20,623 nt of DNA from Agaricicola taiwanensis_A (GCA_040394255.1 JBEBSP010000022.1:1-20623), one strand, 5' to 3'; counted from the stretch's first letter, positions 6,828-15,032 are shown. The notes: a model not told the origin generated them from the sequence alone. Made by a program: numbers and translations.

Positions 6828-9800
6828 GTGCCGGTCAGGAAGCCCGCAGGACAGGCAAGACAGACGCAGCCAGGCCGAAAGGGTCTGGTGCGGGTGTTGC
6901 TGTGCGCGTTCCTTGGTCTTGCTCCGATCGGAACGAGCGCCGCCCTGGCCGCCGATGCTCTCGTCGATGCGCGGGAAGAGCAGGGTTTCGGCCGCGTCGT
7001 GATGACCTTCGATCAGCTCCCGACCTTTGATGCTCGGGTGTCCACGGGCGTCCTCGTGGTGACCTTCGCCGATCCCATCAAAGCTGATCTGTCGATGGTC
7101 GTTGGCAGCATGCCCGGTTATGTGACCGCGGCCCGGCGCGATCCTGACGGCAAGGCCATCCGCATGGCGCTCAGCCGGCCCGTCACCATCAACACGATGC
7201 AGGCCGGCGAGAAGCTCTTCATCGATTTCCTGCCCTCCGGCTGGGTCGGTTATCCCCCAAGCCTGCCGCGCGATGTGATCGCCGAGCTCAATCGCAAGAT
7301 TCGCGACGCACGCAAGGCCGAAGCCACGATCCGCACCCTCAAGCAGAGAACTTACGACCCGCTGACATTGGAGGTGGGCAGCACTCCGACCTTCACGCGG
7401 CTGGTCTTCGGCTTGAACACACCCATTCCGGCGCGTCACGAACGGGCCGGTGACAAAGTCACCTTATGGATCGACGCGCCGATCCCTTTCGACGCGAACG
7501 AAGCGGTGGGCATGATCCCGCCGGAGGTGACCAATCTGGCGGCCGCCTCCACGGCGGATGGCCTGACGATCACCTTCGATCTCGATCCGGACATCGACCT
7601 TCGTGGGTTCCGGGAAGGTGATAATTACATTCTCGACCTGACACCGCCCGAGAAGGCTGTCGCCAGGCCGATCGTTCCCGACAGTATCCTGAATGCGGCT
7701 GAGAGCGCCACTTCGCCTGTTCCGGTGGAGACGGTGAAACCGGACGCTGCTGTGCCTGCCAATGGTGCGGCCGCGTCGGTTCCGCTGCCATCACCGCGTC
7801 CGGCCCATGCGGCGAGGACCACGGAGCCTGCGGCGTCGACCGAGGCCGCGACCCAGATCGTTGCCGCGCCGGCGCACGAGTCCGAGACCGTCGAAAAAGC
7901 CCCCCAACTGGCGGCCGACCGGTCTCTATCCGAATCTCCCGTGGTGACCCAGGAGCCGGAATCGTCCATTACCGAGCGAGCGGCCGCGACGGTTACTGCA
8001 TCGCCGGCTGTTTCGAAGCCCGCGTCTGAACCCGTTGCGCAACTGGCGGTCAATGCGTCTGCACCCTCCGTGCGCCGTGTCCGGGATATCATGGAGATCG
8101 TGATCCCCTTCGATCAGCGCCCGCCGGCGGCGGTGTTCATGCGCGGATCGACGCTCTGGATGGTGTTCGACAGCGACGAGGCCTTCGATCTTGGCTTCCT
8201 CGTGGATGACACCGGCGGTCTCGTGACCGACGTGAGCCAGGAGCGCTCCGGGCCATCGCACATCATCAGGCTGGCGCTGTCCGAGTCGAGGCTGATCTCC
8301 GTCATCGCGGATGGCTCGTCCTGGGTAATCGCGCTTGGCGATACCGTGGTTGAGCCGGCACGGCCGATCTATCTCAGCTCCGGTTATGCCGGTGACGGCC
8401 GTTCCGCCGTGAAGACCACTCTCGAAAGCATCGGCGGCGTAAGGTGGCTGGAGGATCCCGATGTCGGCGATCGCCTCGCGGTCGTCACCCTTCAGGGGCC
8501 GCCCCGCGCCATCGTTCGCGGGCATGCCTTCGTTGAATTCCGGGCTCTGTCGACGGCGCATGGCATGGCTTTGCAGGCGGTTGCGGATGACCTGTCGGTC
8601 ACGGCGGGCCTCGTCGATGTCATCGTGACGCGCGATGGCGGTCTCACGCTGTCGAACTGGGAACGGCCGGCCCATGAACAGCCGATGCGCTACGTCAGCC
8701 GCACGCCCGAGCTCAATGCCGGACCCTTCCAGTCCACACTTTGGAACGCGGCCTTGGCGAAGCCCTATCTGGCCGGGGCCGATGAGGAGATGCGTCTGGC
8801 CGCCGCGGCAAGCCCCGAGGAAAAGGGCACGGCGCGGATGTCGCTCGCGCGCTTCCAACTGGCGCATGGCAATGCCGCCGAGGCCAAGGCCGTTCTTGAT
8901 GTGATGCGCGCCGAGGACAGGTCACTGGCCAACCGGTCGGACATCAGCATGATGTATGGCGCCGCGCTGGTGAAGCTGGGCCGCAACGAAGAGGCGCTCA
9001 AGGTGCTGGAGCGCGGCGATGTCAACGACCTGCGGCAGACGCAGTTGTGGAAGTCCGTGGCCGAGGCGCGGCTTGGCCGGCTGTCCCGGTCGCGGGAAGC
9101 CTACCGCAAGGGAGAGCCGGCGCTCAACACGATGCCGGAGGCGCTGCAGGCCCTGTTCCGGGAGACGGCGGCGCAGGTTGCCATCGATTCGCGTGATTAT
9201 TCGACCGCGGCCATCGAACTGGATGCGGTGGACGCCATCGGGCCGGAGGATGGCTCCTGGCGGCGCACCGTGTTGAGGGCGCGTATCGCCGATGGGCTGG
9301 GGCAGACGGCATCGGCGCTGGAAGGGTATCGGGTTGCGATGTCCGGTGATGATGCGATCGCTGCCGCCGAGGCGCGCTATCGCTCCACCAAACTGCGTTT
9401 GGCGAAGGGCGAGGTCGCTCACGCCGAAGCGCTGCGTGATCTGGAGCTGATGTCGGTCGGCTGGCGGGGCGATAACATCGAAGCGGACGTGCTGGCCACG
9501 CTGGGCGAGCTTTACACCGCGGACAAGCGCTGGCGCGATGCCTTCGAGGTGATGCGCACCGCTGTCACCCTGTATCCCAATGCCGAGGTCACGCGCACGC
9601 TGCAGCAGACCATGTCCGATCGTTTCGCGGACATCTTCCTCGCCAATGGGGAAAAGATCGAGACGCTGGATGCTCTTGCCCTGTTCCTCGATTTCAAGGA
9701 ACTGACGCCACCCGGTCGCCGCGGCGACGAGATCATCCGCCGGCTTGCCGACCGGATGGTTGAGGTCGACCTGCTGCAGGAAGGGGCCGATCTTCTTGAA

Positions 9801-10502
9801 TATCAGATCGACAACCGGCTGGCCGGGGCGGCCCGCGCGCAGGTCGCGGCACGGGCTGCGGTCATCCATCTGCTCAACCAGAAGCCCGCACGCGCCTACA
9901 AGGTGCTTCAGGCGACCCGCCTCGCGGGTCTGCCTACGGAATTGCGACGCAGCCGGACATTGCTCGAGGCCAAGGCGCTCGCCGAGATCGGTCGCCCCGA
10001 TGTCGCCATCGAACTGGTGGATTCGCTCGATGGCTCCGATGCTCTTCTCATGAAGGCGGACATCCTCTGGAAGGACCGGCGCTGGCAGGAAGCCGGCGAA
10101 GGGCTCGAACTTCTCCTCGGCACCCGCTGGCGGGAGAACACATCCCTGGACGACGAGGAGCGCATGAATGTCCTGCGCGCCGGCATCGGCTATGCGATGG
10201 CGGAGGATTCCCTCGGTCTGGAGCGACTGCGGGTCAAATACGCCGCGCTAATGGCCAACAGCCCGGATGGCCGGGCCTTCGACACCATCACCGCGCCGAT
10301 CGATGCGCGGGGTGAGGCCTTCACGGAGCTGGCGCGGTCGATCGCGGCGACCGATACCTTCACCGGCTTCCTCGCGGAATACCGCAAGCGCCATCCCGAG
10401 GTGGCGGGGCCGCTGGAGGGGACGCCTGCGTTTGCGCCCGATGCATCCGCTTTGCCGGTTCCCCAGGCCGAAGCAGCGGCCCAGACGGCGGCGCGCTCCT
10501 GA
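6828..10502 (+). CDS. Large exported protein with AMIN-like beta repeats and TPR-like helices, function unknown
   Basis: From GTG 6828 it has 1,224 residues. I chose that start because AGGAG sits exactly 6 nt upstream; ATG 6798 (1,234 residues) has only a weak AGG close by. A Sec signal peptide (G-R-K-G-L-V-R-V-L-L-C-A-F-L-G) ends near A-L-A-A. Three beta-rich segments follow at about 52-134, 174-274 and 414-517, each with alternating hydrophobics of the type R-V-V-M-T-F-D-Q and L-F-I-D-F-L, resembling AMIN domains. A Pro/Ala/Glu linker separates the second and third. From about 640 to 1200 helical TPR-like repeats dominate (M-S-L-A-R-F-Q-L-A-H-G-N-A-A-E-A-K-A-V-L). It closes the fliL-fliM-PflI-MotE run, which suggests a periplasmic scaffold role in flagellar or cell-wall placement. 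That role is inference. Confidence 0.85.
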   Translation: MPVRKPAGQARQTQPGRKGLVRVLLCAFLGLAPIGTSAALAADALVDAREEQGFGRVVMTFDQLPTFDARVSTGVLVVTFADPIKADLSMVVGSMPGYVTAARRDPDGKAIRMALSRPVTINTMQAGEKLFIDFLPSGWVGYPPSLPRDVIAELNRKIRDARKAEATIRTLKQRTYDPLTLEVGSTPTFTRLVFGLNTPIPARHERAGDKVTLWIDAPIPFDANEAVGMIPPEVTNLAAASTADGLTITFDLDPDIDLRGFREGDNYILDLTPPEKAVARPIVPDSILNAAESATSPVPVETVKPDAAVPANGAAASVPLPSPRPAHAARTTEPAASTEAATQIVAAPAHESETVEKAPQLAADRSLSESPVVTQEPESSITERAAATVTASPAVSKPASEPVAQLAVNASAPSVRRVRDIMEIVIPFDQRPPAAVFMRGSTLWMVFDSDEAFDLGFLVDDTGGLVTDVSQERSGPSHIIRLALSESRLISVIADGSSWVIALGDTVVEPARPIYLSSGYAGDGRSAVKTTLESIGGVRWLEDPDVGDRLAVVTLQGPPRAIVRGHAFVEFRALSTAHGMALQAVADDLSVTAGLVDVIVTRDGGLTLSNWERPAHEQPMRYVSRTPELNAGPFQSTLWNAALAKPYLAGADEEMRLAAAASPEEKGTARMSLARFQLAHGNAAEAKAVLDVMRAEDRSLANRSDISMMYGAALVKLGRNEEALKVLERGDVNDLRQTQLWKSVAEARLGRLSRSREAYRKGEPALNTMPEALQALFRETAAQVAIDSRDYSTAAIELDAVDAIGPEDGSWRRTVLRARIADGLGQTASALEGYRVAMSGDDAIAAAEARYRSTKLRLAKGEVAHAEALRDLELMSVGWRGDNIEADVLATLGELYTADKRWRDAFEVMRTAVTLYPNAEVTRTLQQTMSDRFADIFLANGEKIETLDALALFLDFKELTPPGRRGDEIIRRLADRMVEVDLLQEGADLLEYQIDNRLAGAARAQVAARAAVIHLLNQKPARAYKVLQATRLAGLPTELRRSRTLLEAKALAEIGRPDVAIELVDSLDGSDALLMKADILWKDRRWQEAGEGLELLLGTRWRENTSLDDEERMNVLRAGIGYAMAEDSLGLERLRVKYAALMANSPDGRAFDTITAPIDARGEAFTELARSIAATDTFTGFLAEYRKRHPEVAGPLEGTPAFAPDASALPVPQAEAAAQTAARS

Positions 10503-10510
10503 CGTTCCTC

Positions 10511-10552
10511 TAAAGCCTATTCGGCGAAAGAAGGTTCGCCGAATAGGCTTTA
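10511..10552. terminator. Bidirectional terminator between the TPR gene and fliP
   Basis: This is a perfect 18-bp inverted repeat (TAAAGCCTATTCGGCGAA and its complement) with the 6-nt loop AGAAGG. It starts 9 nt after the TPR-protein stop and is followed by a T-rich stretch TCTATTTGTTT. Its place between convergent genes fits termination from both sides, although the T-rich tail favours the plus strand. Confidence 0.9.
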
Positions 10553-10567
10553 TCTATTTGTTTCGAC

Positions 10568-10611
10568 GCACTTTTTTACGCAAAACCGGAATCTGTATTT
10601 GCTGAAGACGC
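10568..10611 (+). repeat. Short intergenic repeat, copy A
   Basis: This 44-bp element aligns with 16164-16209. The shared core reads ACGCAAAA, then CGGAATC, then TGCTGAA, with similar spacing, and both copies have roughly complementary ends (GCA-T-rich at the left, GAA..GC at the right). It lies in the convergent gap and ends one base before the fliP stop codon. From memory, related palindrome-ended elements are common in alphaproteobacterial intergenic DNA. Confidence 0.6.
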
Positions 10612-10612
10612 T

Positions 10613-11350
10613 CTAGCCGCCGAAGCTTTCGACAAGGCTGCCGGCGACGAGATACCAGCCGTCGACCAGAACGAAGAAGATCAGCTTGAACGGCAGCGAC
10701 ACCAGCACCGGGGGCAGCATCATCATGCCCATGGACATGAGGACCGACGCCACGACGAGATCGATCACCAGAAACGGCACGAACAGCAGGAAGCCGATTT
10801 CGAAGGCGCGACGCAGTTCCGAAATCATGAAGGCCGGCACCAGCACCCTCAGTTCCGTCGCTTCGGGGGTTTCAGGCGGTGGCTGCTTGGCGAGATCGAG
10901 AAACAGGCCGAGATCCTTTTCCCGGACATGTTCGAGCATGAAGGCGCGGAACGGTTGGGACGCGCGGTTGAAGGCTTCCTGGCCCTCGATTTCATTGGCC
11001 AGCAGGGGGACGATGCCGTTGTCGTAGGCCGTCTGGAACGTCGGCGCCATGACGAAGCCCGTCAGGAAGAGGGACAGGGCGATGATGACCGCATTGGGCG
11101 GTGCGGTCTGTGCGCCCAGAGCGGTGCGCAGCAGCGACAGCACCACCACGATCCGCGTGAACGAAGTGACCATCACGAGGATGGATGGCGCCAAGCTGAG
11201 AACAGTGATGAGTGCGACGAGCTGAAGCGCGCGCTCCGTGACACCCGCGTCCGCACCGAGATCGATCGTGACCCCCTGGGCATGCGCGCCGGTGGCGAAC
11301 AGGCTGGCCGCGATGACTGCGGCGACGCGGAACGCCGCCGGATGCTTCAT
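10613..11350 (-). CDS. fliP: Flagellar type III export gate protein FliP
   Basis: FliP makes the core pentamer of the FliPQR export gate in the inner membrane. The protein has 245 residues, the usual length, including a cleavable signal peptide (ending A-H-A-Q) that is characteristic of FliP. Family blocks are clear: L-V-A-L-I-T-V-L-S-L-A-P-S-I-L-V-M near 40, T-S-F-T-R-I-V-V-V-L-S-L-L-R, then P-P-N-A-V-I, then V-P-A-F-M-I-S-E-L-R-R-A-F, and a C-terminal M-G-M-M-M-L-P-P-V. ATG 11350 overlaps the fliO stop by 4 nt (ATGA), so translation is probably coupled. Confidence 0.97.
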   Translation of the reverse strand: MKHPAAFRVAAVIAASLFATGAHAQGVTIDLGADAGVTERALQLVALITVLSLAPSILVMVTSFTRIVVVLSLLRTALGAQTAPPNAVIIALSLFLTGFVMAPTFQTAYDNGIVPLLANEIEGQEAFNRASQPFRAFMLEHVREKDLGLFLDLAKQPPPETPEATELRVLVPAFMISELRRAFEIGFLLFVPFLVIDLVVASVLMSMGMMMLPPVLVSLPFKLIFFVLVDGWYLVAGSLVESFGG

Positions 11351-12525
11351 GACTTGGCGCGATCCGGCCCGCGCCCGAGCAGGTTGGCCATTTCCTCTTC
11401 CAGAGCGTCGAGCGGAGACTTGGCGGTTTCCGCTTTTGGTTGCGGAGCAGAGGCGGATTGCTCCGGCGTTGTGCTGCGCTCAGGGGGAGGAGGTGTCTGC
11501 GTCAGGTCGTTTTTGTCGTCGGGCTCGGCCGGTTTGGGCGCCGGTGGGCTGAAAACACGCGCTGCCGGGCCCGCTGAGGGGCGGGAAAAGGCCGCGGGGG
11601 CAAAGGGGGCGGGTGCGGTCGCGTCCGGCCTTGCCTGAGAAGCGGGTTCCGGATCCGGAGCCGTAACAGGCGCCTTTGGCGGTTGGGCTGGATGCGGGCG
11701 ACCCACGGATTCGTCGAGCTTGCTGGCAAGATCGCTGAACAGGGGATCATCATCCACCATGGAGTGCGCGGGAGCCGGCTGAGGCGGGTTGGATGGCGCG
11801 GGCGTCTGCGCCACGGTGGGCGGTGGCGGCACGGATGGCTGTGCTTGGGTCGGTTTCGCCGGTGGCGCGGCCGCCGGCTTTTCCTGGGTGCGTTCGGCCG
11901 GCATCGCGGCGGGAGCGGGACGCGGTGCGAGTGGTGGCCTTAATGCCGCGGCCGCCGGAGGCGCGGCGAAGGGAGACGAAGCCGCAGCCGGCATGGGGGG
12001 GCGAGGCGTCGCCGCGCTTGCGGGTGCGGCGGGTTGCGTCCGGGGGGCGTCGGATGCGGCCGGACGGGCGGTCGGCGTGGCGAGCGGTCGCGCGGCCGAT
12101 GTCGCGACCGGGCGCGGCGGCACGGCCGGAGGCGTCCCGGTCGGGGCCGTGGCCGAAGGCGTTGCCGGTGCTTCCGCGCGGCGGGCGGGCGCGGGTGCGC
12201 GGCTGGTGTCCCGCTGCTGCTGGTGCCGGACGATGCCGCTTTCGATCACGATGTCGTTGGGACCGCCGAGCATGATGAGGTGTTCGACGTTGTCGCGCCG
12301 GATCAGCACCAGCCTGCGGCGGCTGTCCACGGCCTGGACGTCGAGGACGCCGAGCCGGGGCTGGCGGGCGCGTCCGCCTGAAACGCCCTTGAGCAACCGT
12401 GCGCCGGTGATGCGCTTCAACACCCAGGCGGCCAGGCCGATGAAGGCGAGGACGACGATGAAGGCCGCTGCGAAACGTATCGGCAGTGGCGAGTCACCGC
12501 CGAAGATCTGGTCGAAAAATCCCAT
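11347..12525 (-). CDS. fliO: FliO-like export-gate assembly protein with a very long Pro/Ala-rich tail
   Basis: FliO is a small membrane protein that helps FliP oligomerise. The N-terminal 105 residues fit: a transmembrane helix at about 17-36 (A-A-F-I-V-V-L-A-F-I-G-L), then a beta domain with L-G-V-L-D-V-Q-A-V-D-S-R-R-R-L-V-L-I-R-R and H-L-I-M-L-G-G. Most FliO proteins end soon after this point. Here about 280 more residues follow, dominated by Ala, Pro, Thr and Arg, then a short predicted helix D-A-L-E-E-E-M-A-N-L-L-G-R near the C-terminus. The start is ATG 12525. The gene is upstream of and overlaps fliP. The fliO name rests on the N-terminal domain and position. Confidence 0.88.
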   Translation of the reverse strand: MGFFDQIFGGDSPLPIRFAAAFIVVLAFIGLAAWVLKRITGARLLKGVSGGRARQPRLGVLDVQAVDSRRRLVLIRRDNVEHLIMLGGPNDIVIESGIVRHQQQRDTSRAPAPARRAEAPATPSATAPTGTPPAVPPRPVATSAARPLATPTARPAASDAPRTQPAAPASAATPRPPMPAAASSPFAAPPAAAALRPPLAPRPAPAAMPAERTQEKPAAAPPAKPTQAQPSVPPPPTVAQTPAPSNPPQPAPAHSMVDDDPLFSDLASKLDESVGRPHPAQPPKAPVTAPDPEPASQARPDATAPAPFAPAAFSRPSAGPAARVFSPPAPKPAEPDDKNDLTQTPPPPERSTTPEQSASAPQPKAETAKSPLDALEEEMANLLGRGPDRAKS

Positions 12526-12564
12526 GACCTGCCGTTCCTTTTTACCCTACCGCCTCGTGATCCG

Positions 12565-12595
12565 AGGATACCTCTTGCAGGTGGCATCCTGTCAA
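12565..12595 (-). promoter_or_regulatory. Possible sigma-70-like promoter for fliOP
   Basis: On the minus strand a perfect TTGACA (complement of 12590-12595) is followed after 19 nt by TATCCT (complement of 12565-12570), 40 nt before the fliO start. The spacing is longer than the optimal 17 nt, so support is weak. Confidence 0.3.
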
Positions 12596-12608
12596 AAGTT
12601 AACCCGGT

Positions 12609-12623
12609 CGGCAAAAACAGCCG
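12609..12623. promoter_or_regulatory. Candidate activator site (FlbD/ftr-like), copy 2
   Basis: CGGCAAAAACAGCCG matches the palindrome at 3664-3678 in 12 of 15 positions, keeping CGGCAAAA and GCCG at identical spacing. It lies in the 275-bp divergent gap between fliO and flgB. Its arms are only 4 bp, so it is a less symmetric copy. Shared position in two divergent flagellar control regions suggests a common regulator. Confidence 0.45.
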
Positions 12624-12714
12624 GGCCACTTCTCAACAAAGAACTAACAGCATCGCCGCACGCAAGCCATTTCGGGTAACCCGCTCGGCTACGCATTGCA
12701 AGTCGCGAGAGGCA

Positions 12715-12729
12715 TTAACCCACGGTTAA
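12715..12729 (+). promoter_or_regulatory. CtrA binding box upstream of flgB
   Basis: TTAACCCACGGTTAA is a perfect TTAA-N7-TTAA match, the full CtrA recognition sequence, ending 71 nt before the flgB start. In Caulobacter, CtrA activates early flagellar operons from such boxes near -35. A gene for CckA, the kinase at the head of the CtrA phosphorelay, lies at the end of this flagellar run. No clear -10 hexamer was identified. Confidence 0.8.
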
Positions 12730-12800
12730 CCATGATCCGGCATTTTCTTCCTACACCTTTGAAAAGAGGTGGGCCTTTTGAAGAAGAAGGCGGAGCGATC

Positions 12801-13202
12801 ATGTCGATAACCGGATTGAATGTCCTTGGTTTGCTGAAGACCAAGATGCTTTGGCATCAGGATCGGCAGCGCGTCCTGGCCGAGAACGTCGCCAATGCCG
12901 ACACGCCCGGCTTCAAGGCCCGTGAATTGCGTATGCCGGACTTCGGGCAGTCCGCGGTCAGCGCTCCGGCCAGCGTGGTGATGGCCTCCACCAATCCGCT
13001 CCATCAGGCGCCGATGGGCGGCGGTGCGGGGCGCGATGACCGCCGGTCCCACACATTCGAGATCACTCCGGAGGGCAACAGCGTCGTCCTGGAGGAGGAA
13101 ATCCTGAAGGTCGGCCAGAACGCGATGGATCATCAGATGGTGTCGCAGCTTTACAGCCGCAGCATCGGATTGTTGCGCAAGGCGATCTCCCGTCCCGCAT
13201 GA
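12801..13202 (+). CDS. flgB: Flagellar basal-body rod protein FlgB
   Basis: FlgB is a proximal rod subunit next to FliE. The 133 residues from ATG 12801 match the family. The N-terminal rod motif is clear: L-A-E-N-V-A-N-A-D-T-P-G-F-K-A-R-E-L. The C-terminus has V-G-Q-N-A-M-D-H-Q-M-V-S-Q-L-Y-S-R-S-I-G-L-L-R-K-A-I. An in-frame upstream ATG at 12696 would run through the CtrA box, so 12801 (GGAG 5 nt upstream) is preferred. It is the first gene of flgB-flgC-fliE-fliQ-fliR-flhB. Confidence 0.96.
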   Translation: MSITGLNVLGLLKTKMLWHQDRQRVLAENVANADTPGFKARELRMPDFGQSAVSAPASVVMASTNPLHQAPMGGGAGRDDRRSHTFEITPEGNSVVLEEEILKVGQNAMDHQMVSQLYSRSIGLLRKAISRPA

Positions 13203-13215
13203 GGAGTGAAGCATT

Positions 13216-13626
13216 ATGGATCTCATGAAGACCATCATGGTCGCCGCTTCGGGGCTGAAAGCCCAGTCGGGGCGCATGCGCGTCATCGCCGAAAACATGG
13301 CGAACGTCGATTCGGTGGCGCCCCGCGCTGGCCTCGACCCGTACCGCCGCCGCGTCCCGACGTTCGAGACGAGCTTCGACCGCGAGCTGAACGCCGAGGT
13401 CGTGAAGCTGGGCCGCATCCAAAAGGACAATTCCGATTTCGGCACGCGCTATGAGCCCGGCCACCCGGCGGCGGATCCGCGCGGCTATGTGCGCACGCCC
13501 AACGTCAACACGCTGGTCGAGCAGATGGATTTCCGCCAGGCCCAGCGCAGCTACGAGGCCAACATCGGTGTCATCGGCACCACGCGCCGGATGATCTCCC
13601 GCACTCTGGACATCCTGCGCGGCTGA
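13216..13626 (+). CDS. flgC: Flagellar basal-body rod protein FlgC
   Basis: FlgC is the second proximal rod subunit. The 136 residues carry the N-terminal motif I-A-E-N-M-A-N-V-D-S and, as in other FlgC proteins, Y-R-R-R-V-P-T-F near 50, then Y-E-P-G-H-P-A-A-D-P-R-G-Y-V near 80, and the C-terminal E-Q-M-D-F-R-Q-A-Q-R-S-Y-E-A-N block. GAGGAG lies upstream of ATG 13216, 13 nt after flgB. Confidence 0.97.
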   Translation: MDLMKTIMVAASGLKAQSGRMRVIAENMANVDSVAPRAGLDPYRRRVPTFETSFDRELNAEVVKLGRIQKDNSDFGTRYEPGHPAADPRGYVRTPNVNTLVEQMDFRQAQRSYEANIGVIGTTRRMISRTLDILRG

Positions 13627-13656
13627 TCCCCGCGCCTCACGGAAAGGCTTTGAGCC

Positions 13657-13986
13657 ATGACCACCAATCTTCTCGCCGCGAACGCCTATGCCGCGCTCGG
13701 CAGCATCCTCGGGGGCGGCAGCGCCGGCGCCGGGGCGGCCATGCCGGGACTGGATTCCGCCAAGGGGGGCGGCAAATTCGCGTCCATGGTAAGCGACGCT
13801 ATCGGTTCCGTTGCTGAAAGCGGCGCTTCCGCCGACGCCAAGACTCAGTCCATGGTGCAGGGCAAGGCCGATCTCGTGGATGTCGTCACGGCGGTCAGTG
13901 AAAGCGAGCTTGCGCTCGAAACGCTGGTCAGCGTGCGTGACAGGGTGATCTCGGCCTATGAGGAAATCATGCGGATGCCGATCTGA
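13657..13986 (+). CDS. fliE: Flagellar hook-basal body adaptor FliE
   Basis: FliE connects the MS ring and export gate to the rod. The 109 residues are family-sized. A Gly/Ala-rich N-terminal part (A-N-A-Y-A-A-L-G-S-I-L-G-G-G) precedes the helical core F-A-S-M-V-S-D-A-I-G and the conserved C-terminal helix D-V-V-T-A-V-S-E-S-E-L-A-L-E-T-L-V-S-V-R-D. GGAAAGG lies before ATG 13657. It is 30 nt after flgC, and fliQ follows 12 nt later. Confidence 0.95.
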   Translation: MTTNLLAANAYAALGSILGGGSAGAGAAMPGLDSAKGGGKFASMVSDAIGSVAESGASADAKTQSMVQGKADLVDVVTAVSESELALETLVSVRDRVISAYEEIMRMPI

Positions 13987-13998
13987 AGGAACGAGGTC

Positions 13999-14262
13999 AT
14001 GACTGGTCCCGAGGTTCTCGACGTCGGCAGGGACGCGATCATCACGCTTCTGATCGTGTCGGCTCCGCTGCTCGTCGTCAGCCTCGTGGTCGGCGTCAGC
14101 ATCGCGTTGTTCCAGGCGCTCACGCAGATCCAGGAAATGACCCTCGCCTTCGTCCCCAAGATCATTGCCGTCTTCGTCGCCATGATCGTTGCCCTGCCAT
14201 TCATGGGCGACGTGCTGGCCGCGCATATGACACGGGTGATCGAGCGCATCGTCTCGGGTTGA
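13999..14262 (+). CDS. fliQ: Flagellar export gate protein FliQ
   Basis: FliQ is a two-helix hairpin membrane protein of the FliPQR gate. The 87 residues match the usual 86-90. The first helix includes I-T-L-L-I-V-S-A-P-L-L-V-V-S-L-V-V-G. The diagnostic loop F-Q-A-L-T-Q-I-Q-E-M-T-L-A-F-V-P-K follows, then the second helix I-I-A-V-F-V-A-M-I-V-A-L-P-F-M. GAGGTC abuts the ATG, as it also does for fliR. Confidence 0.97.
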   Translation: MTGPEVLDVGRDAIITLLIVSAPLLVVSLVVGVSIALFQALTQIQEMTLAFVPKIIAVFVAMIVALPFMGDVLAAHMTRVIERIVSG

Positions 14263-14266
14263 GGTC

Positions 14267-15025
14267 ATGACCGTCACCGTCCTGCCCGATGTCGCGGCGG
14301 TCTTCATGCTCATCTTCGCCCGGATCGGCACGCTGGTCATGCTGCTGCCCGCCATTGGCGAGCGCATGGTCCCGGCCCGCATACGCCTTGCCCTCGCCGT
14401 CTTGCTGACGCTGGTGTTCTTCCCCTTCGCCCAGCCCTATTATCCGCCGCTGGGCGGCATGCCGCAGGTGATGAGCCTGCTTGCCGGCGAGCTTCTGATC
14501 GGCATCGTGCTCGGCATCACGGGGCGGCTGCTGCTGTCCTGCTTGCAGACCGCCGGCACGGTGATCGCGCAGCAACTTGGCCTCGGTTTCGTCACTCAGG
14601 TCGATCCCAGCCAGAACCAGCAGGGTGTCCTGGTCGGCAACTTTCTCATGCTGCTCGGCATCACGTTGCTATTCGCCACCGACATGCATCACCTCTCGAT
14701 CGGGGCCATCGGTGACAGCTATCTGATCTTCCGGCCCGGCGACCTGCCGGACATGGGAGACAGCGCGAAATACGCGGTCACGGTCGCCACGGGATCGTTC
14801 AAGATCGGTATCCAACTGGCGGCGCCCATCCTCGTGCTGGGCCTCATCTTCAACGTAGGGCTGGGCCTGCTGGCGCGACTGATGCCGCAGATGCAGGTCT
14901 TCTTCATCGCCGTTCCGGCGTCCATCATGCTCGGCTTGGCGCTCATGGCGGTGGTGCTCGCGACCATGATGGGCGTGTTCACGGACTATGTCCGCAGCGG
15001 CCTTGCCGAACTTCTCATGAGGTAG
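14267..15025 (+). CDS. fliR: Flagellar export gate protein FliR
   Basis: FliR completes the FliPQR gate. The 252 residues have about six hydrophobic segments. Family features are F-A-R-I-G-T-L-V-M-L-L-P near the start, G-E-L-L-I-G-I-V-L-G near 75, the conserved Q-L-G-L-G-F-V-T-Q-V-D-P and later A-A-P-I-L-V-L-G-L-I-F-N-V-G-L-G-L-L-A-R-L-M-P-Q-M-Q-V-F. It starts 4 nt after the fliQ stop, with GAGGTC immediately before ATG, and is followed 7 nt later by flhB. Confidence 0.97.
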   Translation: MTVTVLPDVAAVFMLIFARIGTLVMLLPAIGERMVPARIRLALAVLLTLVFFPFAQPYYPPLGGMPQVMSLLAGELLIGIVLGITGRLLLSCLQTAGTVIAQQLGLGFVTQVDPSQNQQGVLVGNFLMLLGITLLFATDMHHLSIGAIGDSYLIFRPGDLPDMGDSAKYAVTVATGSFKIGIQLAAPILVLGLIFNVGLGLLARLMPQMQVFFIAVPASIMLGLALMAVVLATMMGVFTDYVRSGLAELLMR

Positions 15026-15032
15026 CGACCCC

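Noticed and set aside
12690..12705. Sigma-54-like site CGGCTACGCATTGCA before flgB
   Set aside because: The GG-to-GC distance is 11 instead of 12 nt and the -24 element is poor. The nearby CtrA box explains the promoter better.
12754..12771. Small inverted repeat CACCT/AGGTG in the flgB leader
   Set aside because: The arms are only 5 bp with an 8-nt loop; it is likely by chance and unsupported by any other signal.
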